This document shows, piece after piece, positions 1 to 5,300 of a stretch of DNA of 6,826 bases. The first letter of the stretch is position 1. Every line of letters begins with the position of its first letter. Below the pieces are notes generated by a model. The model worked only from the letters and a program-made list of their open reading frames with translations, searched no databases and had not been told where the DNA came from. The position numbers and the translations under genes are program-made. This DNA comes from Tardiphaga sp. (GTDB taxonomy: Bacteria; Pseudomonadota; Alphaproteobacteria; Rhizobiales; Xanthobacteraceae), in NCBI GenBank assembly GCA_028290765.1, contig JAQGJF010000909.1:1-6826 (forward strand). Reading direction: 5' to 3'.

Positions 1-10
1 GTATATCATT

Positions 11-14
11 GGAG
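11..14 (+). promoter_or_regulatory. Ribosome binding site of the antitoxin gene
   Basis: GGAG six bases before ATG 21. It decides the start: the in-frame TTG at 9 would lie upstream of this motif and have no ribosome binding site of its own. Confidence 0.6.
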
Positions 15-20
15 AACGAC

Positions 21-251
21 ATGCAGGTCGCCAAATGGGGCAATAGTCTCGCCATCCGACTTCCGGCCGCCGTAGTTGCGGCGCTGGAACTCAAGGAAGG
101 CGATGAGATTGAAATCCACGTCATCGACGAGCGGGAACTTGCAGTTGCGCGCAAGGCGAGCCGCGCGGAACTGTTGAACCGACTTCGTGCATTCCGAGGA
201 CGTCTTCCACCCGATTTCAAATTCGACCGGAACGAGGCGAATGCCCGGTAG
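21..251 (+). CDS. vapB: AbrB/MazE-fold antitoxin of a VapBC-type pair
   Basis: A 76-residue protein beginning MQVAKWGNSLAIRLP, the hallmark N-terminus of swapped-hairpin AbrB/MazE antitoxins: a K-W-G-N-S-L-A-I-R-(L/I)-P strand and turn at residues 4-15, then an L-K-E-G-D-E-I-E-I segment at 24-32. This half dimerises and binds the operon's own promoter DNA. The charged C-terminal tail (about 45-76, with RLPPDFKFDR) is the kind of segment that wraps and blocks the toxin. ATG 21 is chosen over an in-frame TTG at 9 because GGAG at 11-14 lies six bases before it and the family motif starts right there. The gene overlaps the toxin by 11 bp, which implies cotranscription and translational coupling. 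Such pairs are normally autorepressed, but almost all of the promoter region lies outside the window. Family assignment is firm; the MazE-like versus VapB-like name is conventional and follows the PIN partner. Confidence 0.9.
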   Translation: MQVAKWGNSLAIRLPAAVVAALELKEGDEIEIHVIDERELAVARKASRAELLNRLRAFRGRLPPDFKFDRNEANAR

Positions 252-648
252 TTTCTTCGATACCAACGTTCTCGTCTACATCGCATCCGGCGAGCCCGAA
301 AAGGCGGACCAGGCGGAAGCAATGATCGGTAACGGCGGCACGATCAGCGTGCAGGTGCTCAACGAGCTAACCAATGTCGCTCGCCGCAAGATGCGAATGT
401 CGTGGCAGGAAACTCACGCTTTGCTGTCTCTGTTGCGCGGCCTGTTGACCGTTCATTCCAACGCTGTCGAAGCGCACGACACAGGATTGGTGCTGGCTGA
501 GCGTTACAATCTCTCGATTTACGACGCCATGATTGCCGCTTCGGCGCTTCATGCCGATTGCGACACACTGTGGTCGGAGGACATGCAGCACGGTCTGGTA
601 CTCGACGATCGGCTGCGCATCCTCAATCCGTTCCGTTCAACGATTTAG
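241..648 (+). CDS. vapC: PIN-domain ribonuclease toxin, VapC type
   Basis: A 135-residue single PIN domain, typical length for VapC. VapC toxins are Mg2+-dependent endoribonucleases that cut tRNA, rRNA or other RNA and stop growth when the antitoxin is lost. The acidic active site is visible: D7 in FFDTNVLVY, E42 in VLNELTNV, D95 in IYDAMIAASA, and E113/D114 in LWSEDMQHG near the C-terminus. All four positions are intact, so the toxin looks functional. ATG 241 is chosen because D7 then falls at the usual place and GAGG at 234-237 lies just upstream; an in-frame GTG at 187 would add 18 residues inside the antitoxin gene and is unlikely. The start overlaps the antitoxin stop by 11 bp. Hand-counted GC of 301-600 is about 58%, lower than the transporter genes, consistent with a mobile or recently acquired module. 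The RNA target cannot be predicted. Confidence 0.93.
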   Translation: MPGSFFDTNVLVYIASGEPEKADQAEAMIGNGGTISVQVLNELTNVARRKMRMSWQETHALLSLLRGLLTVHSNAVEAHDTGLVLAERYNLSIYDAMIAASALHADCDTLWSEDMQHGLVLDDRLRILNPFRSTI

Positions 649-692
649 ACGAACAGAGTAAAAGAACTCGAGGCTACGACCTTCGCCCACCC

Positions 693-2030
693 TCACTTCC
701 CCCGGGCATGCTGATCAAACGTGCTCAGCACAGCGAGCGTCATCGCCTTGATGCCGGTTTCGATCGTGGGTTTCGGCACCGGCGCAAACTGCGGCGAATG
801 GTTGGACGCCAGTGGCGGTCCGCTTCCATTGCTGGCCGCGGCGACCCGCTCCGGTTCGTAGACGCCGATGTTGAACATCATCGACGGCACCCCGGCATTG
901 ACGAACTCGGAAAAATCCTCGCTCGGCGTGCCGGGTGGTGACATTCTGAACTTGTCGCCGAACGCGGCCTTCAGCGCCTTCTCGGCGGTCGCGACCACCG
1001 CGGGGTCGTTGATCACGGACTTGGCGCCCTCGACGATCTTGATGTCCGGCGCCGGCGCATCCGCCATGGTGGCCGCGGCCTTCGCCATCCGCTCGATCCC
1101 CGCCAGCATCTTGGCGCGTACTTCCGGCTTGAAGGTGCGGATGGTCCCGAGCAGCAGCACGTCGTCCGGGATGATGTTCTCGGCGGTGCCGCCATGGATC
1201 GCGCCGATCGAGACCACACCAAATTCGGTCGGATCTTTTTCGCGGCTGATCACGCTCTGCACATCTAGGACGAAGCGCGCCGCGATCACCACCGGGTCGA
1301 TGGTGTGCTGCGGCGCGGCGCCGTGACCGCCGCGACCGCGGAACTTGACATAGAGGCTGTCCTGATTGGACGAGCCGATGCCGACACGGTAATTGACGCT
1401 GCCATAGGCGAAGGCGCCGTCGTGCAGCGCAAAGCCGAAGTCGGGTTTCTTGAATCGCGTGAAGATACCATCGGCCAGCATGGCCTTGGCGCCCGACACC
1501 GTCTCTTCGGCCGGCTGGGCGATGAACATCAAGGTGCCTTGCCACTGGTCCTTCAGGCCGATCAGCGTCTTCGCCGTTCCGACCCAGCTCGCCATGTGAA
1601 TATCGTGGCCGCAACTGTGCGCCACAAAGGTCTCCCGGCCATTCCAGGTGGTCTTGTCGTGGCTGGCATAGTCGAGGCCGGTCTTCTCCTCCATCGGCAG
1701 CGCGTCGAGTTCGGTGCGCACCATGATGGTGGGCCCCTCGCCGTTCTTGTAAATGGCGACCAGACCGGTCTTACCGACCTTCTCGGTGACGTCGAAGCCG
1801 AGTGCGCGCATTTCAGCGGCAAGTCTCGCTGCAGTCTTCACTTCCTCAAAGGCGATTTCGGGGTGGGCGTGGATCTCCTTATAGAGCGCGTCGAGTTTCG
1901 GGTAGTCGGCTTCGAGCGACGTTTCGATGGCCGTCTTGAGACGGGCAACGTCGATCTCCGCGTGCGCAGGCGGGATGGCTGCAGCGCACAGCGCGACAGA
2001 CGCCAGCAAAGGTGTGACAAACCGCTTCAT
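693..2030 (-). CDS. Exported M20D-family metallo-amidohydrolase (HipO / IAA-amino-acid hydrolase type)
   Basis: A 445-residue zinc- or manganese-type hydrolase of peptidase family M20D, which cleaves the amide bond of N-acyl amino acids and similar conjugates such as hippurate or auxin conjugates. Predicted metal ligands are C140 and H142 in HSCGHD, E176 after catalytic E175 in PAEE, H203 in ALHDG, and H411 in ASNHSPQF. H236 in GRGGHGAAP belongs to the dimerisation-domain motif. The usual R-x-D-x-D-A-L-P motif reads RTELDALP (105-112), a conservative D-to-E change. The N-terminus MKRFVTPLLASVALCAAAIPPAHA is a Sec-type signal peptide, probably cut after AHA (residue 24), so the enzyme should act in the periplasm, whereas many HipO relatives are cytoplasmic. 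Start ATG (2028-2030) follows GGGAG at 2038-2042 at 7 bases. It is transcribed divergently from the GntR regulator and convergently with the toxin gene. The true substrate is unknown. Confidence 0.92.
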   Translation of the reverse strand: MKRFVTPLLASVALCAAAIPPAHAEIDVARLKTAIETSLEADYPKLDALYKEIHAHPEIAFEEVKTAARLAAEMRALGFDVTEKVGKTGLVAIYKNGEGPTIMVRTELDALPMEEKTGLDYASHDKTTWNGRETFVAHSCGHDIHMASWVGTAKTLIGLKDQWQGTLMFIAQPAEETVSGAKAMLADGIFTRFKKPDFGFALHDGAFAYGSVNYRVGIGSSNQDSLYVKFRGRGGHGAAPQHTIDPVVIAARFVLDVQSVISREKDPTEFGVVSIGAIHGGTAENIIPDDVLLLGTIRTFKPEVRAKMLAGIERMAKAAATMADAPAPDIKIVEGAKSVINDPAVVATAEKALKAAFGDKFRMSPPGTPSEDFSEFVNAGVPSMMFNIGVYEPERVAAASNGSGPPLASNHSPQFAPVPKPTIETGIKAMTLAVLSTFDQHARGK

Positions 2031-2083
2031 GACAATACTCCCTGATCCTCAGCCGGTAAGAATCGAACCCGGCGCGCGTCCGC

Positions 2084-2112
2084 ACTATGCGCAGTCGGGG
2101 TTGTGAGGACAA
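2084..2112 (-). promoter_or_regulatory. Candidate sigma-70-type promoter of the M20D hydrolase
   Basis: On the minus strand TTGTCC (2107-2112) and CATAGT (2084-2089) are separated by exactly 17 bp and each matches the -35 and -10 consensus at four of six positions. Transcription would start near 2077 and leave a leader of about 45 bases before ATG 2030. A TGT-N4-ACA dyad covers the -35 hexamer, so a bound repressor would block the polymerase. Matches are moderate, and promoter calls by eye in GC-rich DNA are error-prone. Confidence 0.4.
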
Positions 2113-2120
2113 ACCCGATT
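2093..2120. repeat. Imperfect 12-bp inverted repeat in the divergent intergenic region
   Basis: Arms 2093-2104 and 2109-2120 surround a four-base centre GAGG (2105-2108). Of twelve pairs, ten are Watson-Crick, one is G-T (2094/2119) and one is a mismatch (2100/2113). The inner core reads TTGT-GAGG-ACAA (2101-2112). It lies upstream of the predicted hydrolase transcription start, so it is better read as a protein-binding dyad than as an RNA hairpin of that transcript. Confidence 0.6.
2101..2112. promoter_or_regulatory. Candidate GntR/HutC operator 1 (TTGT-N4-ACAA)
   Basis: TTGTGAGGACAA contains GT-N4-AC, the spacing of the published HutC-subfamily operator pattern (GTMTAKAC). It is centred at 2106.5 and covers the candidate -35 hexamer of the hydrolase promoter. 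The same TGT-N4-ACA spacing occurs again at 2211-2220. The match to the family consensus is in the outer bases only; the central TA is absent. Binding by the adjacent regulator is inferred. Confidence 0.4.
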
Positions 2121-2208
2121 CCCGGTTCGTTGCTATGCGCCGACCGGAGTCCGACCATCCTGCCGGCTAAAACCTGGGCAGGCGGCGCCGAAAATTCCCG
2201 CTTGCGCA

Positions 2209-2222
2209 AATGTCATGACATT
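2209..2222. promoter_or_regulatory. Candidate GntR/HutC operator 2, perfect 14-bp palindrome
   Basis: AATGTCATGACATT is identical to its reverse complement and contains TGT-CATG-ACA, the same half-site and spacing as the site at 2101-2112. It sits 14 bp before the preferred regulator start (2236) and abuts a TATATC hexamer, the right place for autorepression. A perfect 14-bp palindrome is expected about 0.4 times by chance in a window this long, so position and the paired site carry most of the weight. Confidence 0.5.
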
Positions 2223-2227
2223 ATATC
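2222..2227 (+). promoter_or_regulatory. Possible -10 element of the GntR gene
   Basis: TATATC would place transcription start at about 2234, only two bases before ATG 2236, giving a leaderless or near-leaderless mRNA. This fits the absence of any Shine-Dalgarno motif before that ATG. No convincing -35 lies at 16-18 bp (TTGCGC at 2202-2207 is only 14 bp away), so this is tentative. Confidence 0.25.
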
Positions 2228-2235
2228 GTTCGGTC

Positions 2236-2991
2236 ATGGCGCACGAATTCACCGATCTGGATGCCGGCCCTGTCCCGCTCTGGTTTCAGATCGCGGCACG
2301 CTTGCGAAAAGACGTTCAGGCCGGAAAATTTGCCGCCGGCGACCGCCTACCCTCCGAGTCGGAACTCAACGCGATGTATGGCGTCAGCCGTACGACGGCC
2401 CGCTCCGCGCTCGACCGCCTGGAACAGGAGGGCCTGATCACGAGGCGGCCCGGCAAGGGCTCCATCGTCCTGCCGCCGCATGTCGATCAGCAGTTGAAAA
2501 CTTTTGCCGGGTTTGCCGATGAAATGCGCTCGCGCGGCCTGCGGCCCAGCTACGACACCCGCTCGATCCGCCGTTTGCCGGCAACCGTGGACGTTGCGAA
2601 GAACCTGAAAATCAATCGGCGCGAACCCGTGCTCACCGTGGACCGGGTCTTGCTGGCGGATGGATATCCCATGGCCACCAGCCAGTCGTGGATATCGCCG
2701 CGCGTGTTGAAGGATCAGGCCGCTCCGAAGACAAAGGACCTCAACGCCAAGTCGCTCTATGCCTGGATCGAGGCGGTGTCCGGTGTGCGGATCGTCGGCG
2801 GAGACGAGACCGTGGAAGCGGTCAACGCCAATGAAGACATCGCCGGCCGGCTCGGGGTCTCTGTCGGCGCCGCGACGCTGGTCGCGCATCGGCTGTCACG
2901 CTCGAAAAATCAGACGCCGGTCGAGTACGTCATCATTCACTACCGGGCAGACCGATACCGGTTCAGCATCGGCTGGCGCCGACCCGACTAG
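2236..2991 (+). CDS. GntR-family transcriptional regulator, HutC subfamily (UTRA domain)
   Basis: A 251-residue ligand-responsive DNA-binding protein. Numbered from ATG 2236, residues about 13-80 form the winged helix: PLWFQIAARLRKDV, then LPSESELNAMYGVSRTTARS with recognition helix, then LEQEGLITRRPGKGSIV as the wing. Residues about 95-245 are a UTRA effector domain, recognisable by LTVDRVLLADGYPMA and the closing PVEYVIIHYRADRYRFSI, as in HutC and related regulators that bind small organic ligands. The frame also allows ATG 2215 (258 residues), but that codon is the centre of a palindrome that looks like an operator, and residues before 2236 match no domain, so 2236 is preferred. Neither start has a clear ribosome site. 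The gene is divergent from the hydrolase and 63 bp upstream of the binding-protein gene, so it probably controls one or both. Ligand unknown. Confidence 0.92.
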   Translation: MAHEFTDLDAGPVPLWFQIAARLRKDVQAGKFAAGDRLPSESELNAMYGVSRTTARSALDRLEQEGLITRRPGKGSIVLPPHVDQQLKTFAGFADEMRSRGLRPSYDTRSIRRLPATVDVAKNLKINRREPVLTVDRVLLADGYPMATSQSWISPRVLKDQAAPKTKDLNAKSLYAWIEAVSGVRIVGGDETVEAVNANEDIAGRLGVSVGAATLVAHRLSRSKNQTPVEYVIIHYRADRYRFSIGWRRPD

Positions 2992-3007
2992 GCGGGCGAG
3001 ACCCCGC
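2992..3007 (+). other. Short GC hairpin between regulator and transporter genes
   Basis: GCGGG (2992-2996) and CCCGC (3003-3007) form a 5-bp stem with a 6-base loop directly after the regulator stop. No T-run follows, so it is not a standard terminator. It may partly separate regulator and transporter transcripts, or be chance in GC-rich DNA. I see no clear promoter in the rest of the 63-bp gap. Confidence 0.2.
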
Positions 3008-3040
3008 GGATACTCTTGAAGTTCACTCATGCGGCCGTTG

Positions 3041-3046
3041 AGAGGA
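3041..3046 (+). promoter_or_regulatory. Ribosome binding site of the substrate-binding protein gene
   Basis: AGAGGA lies eight bases before ATG 3055. It decides the start: an in-frame TTG at 3016 would add 13 residues, lie upstream of this site, and bury the signal peptide behind extra polar residues. Confidence 0.65.
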
Positions 3047-3054
3047 AGAACCTG

Positions 3055-4308
3055 ATGGTATCGAATTTTGCACGCATCACACGAGTTGCAGCCCTCTGCC
3101 TCGCCGCCAGCCTGGTTGGCGAAGCGGTTCAGGCGGCCGACCCCGTCAAGATCGGTTTCGCGGGCCCGATGACCGGACCGGTCTCGGCGTTCGGCAACGA
3201 GATCAAGCGCGGCATCGACATGGCCATCGCCGCCGTCAATGCGAAGGGCGGCGTCAAGGGCCGGATGTTCGAAGTCGTCGTCCGCGACGACGAGTTTGAC
3301 CCGGTCAAGACCGTGTCCGCCTACCGCGACCTGATCGAGCGGCAGGATGTCATTGCCATGGTGGGCACGGCCAACAGCGCCGCCATGCTGGCGGTGACGC
3401 CGCTGCTCAACGATCAGTTCATGATCCCGACCATCTGCGTGCACACCGACGCCACCGCGATCATCAACAACGCGGCGCAGGCGGAAGGCCGCGACAATTA
3501 TCTGTTCAGGCTCGGCATGTTCGGCAACGGCCAGGCCGATTTCCTGGTCGACTCCATGGTGAAGAAATTCGGCCTCACCAAGGTCGGGCTGCTGACCTGG
3601 ACCGCCGGCTACGGGCAGATCGGCCGCAAGGAGCTGACGCGGCGGCTGTCCGAACTCGGGATGAAACCGGTCGCCGACGAAACCTTTGAGACCAGCGACA
3701 CCGACATGACCGCGCAATTGCTCAAACTCAAAGCGGCCGGAGCCGAGGTCATCCTGCACTACGGCACCATCAAGGAAGCGGTCGCGATCTTCCAGACCCG
3801 CAAGAAACTGGGCGAGCCGATGATCCCCTTCGTTTCGTCCTGGGGCATTGCGGTGCCGGCGCTGTGGAAGGCAGCCGGCGATCTCGCCGAAGGCACCATC
3901 AACAGCAACGTCGTCACCGTCGACGGGCCGCAAAGCCCGGAGCGCGCGGCCGTCATCGCTGAATACCACAAGCGCTACAACCAGGATTTTGACGATCCGG
4001 CCAGTTTCTTCGATGCCTATGATGCGGTGGTCCTGTTCAGCATCGCCATGGACAAGGCCGGCTTCAAGCCGTCGGCCATTCGCTCAGCACTCGAACACAT
4101 CCCGAGTTACAACGGCGTCGGTCTCAGCGTCGACCACCCGGTCTTCACCAAGGAACGCCATGAAGGTCACACCCTGGACGACATGATGCTCGGGCGCTGG
4201 ACCGCCGGCAAATTCCTCAACGTCAGTTACGACGCCAGCGGTCCCTACATCACGCCGACCGCGGGCGAGAAGAAATACATCGATCCGAAGAGCTTCGCCC
4301 TGCGCTGA
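3055..4308 (+). CDS. Periplasmic substrate-binding protein of a Liv/HAAT-type ABC importer
   Basis: A 417-residue protein that should capture the substrate in the periplasm and deliver it to the permeases encoded next. The N-terminus has basic residues (R7, R10), a hydrophobic core and VQA before ADPVKIG, so a Sec signal peptide is probably cut after residue 27; no lipobox is seen. The mature part starts with the type I periplasmic-binding fold signature of LivJ-like proteins: VKIGFAGPMTGPVSAFGNEI, then KRGIDMAIAAVNAKGG and a D78-D79-E80 turn. Further landmarks are the AMVGTANSAAM loop (101-111), KVGLLTWTAGYGQIG opening the second lobe (176-190), and FFDAYDAVVLFSIAMDKAG (318-336). The length is somewhat above LivJ and usual for homologues serving aromatic acids, amides or other non-leucine substrates, so a branched-chain amino acid should not be assumed. 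It is the first gene of the importer; an 89-bp gap with a hairpin separates it from the permease. Confidence 0.93.
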   Translation: MVSNFARITRVAALCLAASLVGEAVQAADPVKIGFAGPMTGPVSAFGNEIKRGIDMAIAAVNAKGGVKGRMFEVVVRDDEFDPVKTVSAYRDLIERQDVIAMVGTANSAAMLAVTPLLNDQFMIPTICVHTDATAIINNAAQAEGRDNYLFRLGMFGNGQADFLVDSMVKKFGLTKVGLLTWTAGYGQIGRKELTRRLSELGMKPVADETFETSDTDMTAQLLKLKAAGAEVILHYGTIKEAVAIFQTRKKLGEPMIPFVSSWGIAVPALWKAAGDLAEGTINSNVVTVDGPQSPERAAVIAEYHKRYNQDFDDPASFFDAYDAVVLFSIAMDKAGFKPSAIRSALEHIPSYNGVGLSVDHPVFTKERHEGHTLDDMMLGRWTAGKFLNVSYDASGPYITPTAGEKKYIDPKSFALR

Positions 4309-4324
4309 AGCATGCGAGCCTGCA

Positions 4325-4348
4325 GCGGAGCCGATTTCCCGGTTCCGC
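4325..4348 (+). other. Hairpin in the gap between binding-protein and permease genes
   Basis: Arms 4325-4333 (GCGGAGCCG) and 4340-4348 (CGGTTCCGC) pair over nine bases with one G-U wobble and a six-base loop. No T-run follows, so it is not a typical terminator. In importer operons such structures often protect the upstream binding-protein mRNA from 3' decay or reduce read-through, keeping the binding protein in excess. A second 5-bp stem, CCGCC (4345-4349) with GGCGG (4357-4361), shares bases with it and could only form instead of it. Confidence 0.45.
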
Positions 4349-4386
4349 CAAAATACGGCGGCGACGGACCAGTCCCCTCGCCGCGC

Positions 4387-4392
4387 AAAGGA
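4387..4392 (+). promoter_or_regulatory. Ribosome binding site supporting a GTG start for the LivH-type permease
   Basis: AAAGGA ends five bases before GTG 4398. No ATG lies nearby in this frame before the first membrane helix, so this site supports the GTG start. Confidence 0.6.
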
Positions 4393-4397
4393 CAGCG

Positions 4398-5273
4398 GTG
4401 GTCTTTTTCTTTCAGATCCTGATCGACGGCATCGCCACCGGCGCCATCTACGCCCTGATTGCCGTCGGCTACAGCGTGACCTTCACCACCATGCGGGTGC
4501 TCAATTTCGGGCTCGGCATGTGGGTCATGGCCGGCGGCATGATGACCTACACGCTGTTCGCCTCCTGGGGCCTGCCCATCCTGGCGACCGCGGTCGTGCT
4601 GGCGGTCGCGCTCGGCCTGATGGGCATCGTCGCCGAACGGCTGACGGTACGGCCGTTCGTTCGGGCCGGGAGCGAAGGATGGGTGATGGCGACGCTGGCC
4701 GTCGGTCTGCTGTTCGTGAATGTCGCCGAACTGGTGTGGGGTCGCAATTCCCTCCGCGTCCCCGCCTTTGTCGGACAGGACGCCCTGCGCCTCGGCGCCT
4801 TTGCCATCTATCCGCAGCATCTCTTGATCATCGCCTCCAGCGTCGGCGCGTTCCTGGCACTCGATTACTTCTATTACCGCACGTTATGGGGGAAGGCGTT
4901 TCGCGCCGTTGCGCATAGTCCCGATACATCGCGCCTGATGGGAATCAATGCCGGCGGCATCGCGACAGCTTCTTACGCCCTGGCCTGTGTGCTGGCTGGA
5001 TTTGCCGGCATGCTGGTGGCGCCGATCACCCTCGCCGACCCGCAGATGGGAACGGTGCTGGGCCTCAAGGCCTTCGTCATTCCAATCGTCGCCGGTCTTG
5101 CCTCGCCGCGCGGCATCCTGCTGTGCGGCGTGGCTTACGGAGCCCTCGAGGGGTTGATTTCGGGATACCTGTTCAGCGGCATCCGCGACATCCTCGCCTT
5201 CAGCCTCATGATCGCGGTGCTTTATTGGCGCCCCGACGGCCTGTTCGGCACGGCGTCGGCGGAACGCGCATGA
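4398..5273 (+). CDS. livH: LivH-type inner-membrane permease of a HAAT ABC importer
   Basis: A 291-residue polytopic membrane protein, the normal length for LivH, forming half of the transport channel. Hydrophobic stretches fall at about 3-28, 35-59, 60-80, 96-115, 138-157, 187-212, 218-235, 238-258 and 264-277. The family signature near the N-terminus reads TTMRVLNFGLGMWVMAGGM (30-48), where LivH usually has RVINFAQGEF. The cytoplasmic coupling loop that contacts the ATPase is GKAFRAVAHSPDTSRLMGI (165-183), followed by ALACVLAGFAGML. GLKAFVIPIVAGLASPRG (222-239) is another family landmark. Translation starts at GTG 4398. Its stop (TGA, 5271-5273) overlaps the ATG of the next gene in an ATGA junction, so translation of the two is probably coupled. 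The substrate is not determined by the permease sequence. Confidence 0.92.
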   Translation: MVFFFQILIDGIATGAIYALIAVGYSVTFTTMRVLNFGLGMWVMAGGMMTYTLFASWGLPILATAVVLAVALGLMGIVAERLTVRPFVRAGSEGWVMATLAVGLLFVNVAELVWGRNSLRVPAFVGQDALRLGAFAIYPQHLLIIASSVGAFLALDYFYYRTLWGKAFRAVAHSPDTSRLMGINAGGIATASYALACVLAGFAGMLVAPITLADPQMGTVLGLKAFVIPIVAGLASPRGILLCGVAYGALEGLISGYLFSGIRDILAFSLMIAVLYWRPDGLFGTASAERA

Positions 5274-5300
5274 CCATGCTCAGCACCAGGCTGGTCATGC
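5268..5300 (+). repeat. 9-bp inverted repeat over the LivH stop / LivM start junction
   Basis: GCATGACCA (5268-5276) and TGGTCATGC (5292-5300) are perfect reverse complements separated by 15 bases. In mRNA they would form a 9-bp stem that buries both the LivH stop and the downstream ATG. A ribosome finishing LivH would open it, which would couple the two translations. About half an event of this kind is expected by chance in a window this long. Confidence 0.4.

Noticed and set aside
1..20. Promoter or operator of the toxin-antitoxin pair (TATATC at 2-7)
   Set aside because: The hexamer resembles a -10 box, but only 20 bases upstream of the start are in the window, so it cannot be supported.
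649..692. Terminator between the convergent toxin and hydrolase genes
   Set aside because: The best stem (669-673 with 681-685) needs a G-U pair on the plus strand and has an A-C mismatch on the minus strand. The T-rich stretch on the minus strand is interrupted. Too weak to call.
715..1614. Long open frame on the minus strand inside the hydrolase gene
   Set aside because: It is an out-of-frame shadow, rich in Arg, Gly and Ala as expected from GC-rich DNA, and overlaps a gene with an intact active site and signal peptide.
2041..2080. tRNA-like string (GGTTCGATTC on the minus strand)
   Set aside because: The seven-base loop resembles a T-loop, but the flanking five-base arms do not pair as a T-stem and no acceptor, D or anticodon arm is found. 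Only a GCCGG/CCGGC stem with a 12-base loop remains.
2896..3969. 357-codon open frame antisense to the regulator end and binding-protein gene
   Set aside because: Its composition (many H, G, D, R and V with low complexity) is typical of antisense shadows in GC-rich genomes, and the plus-strand genes have clear family motifs.
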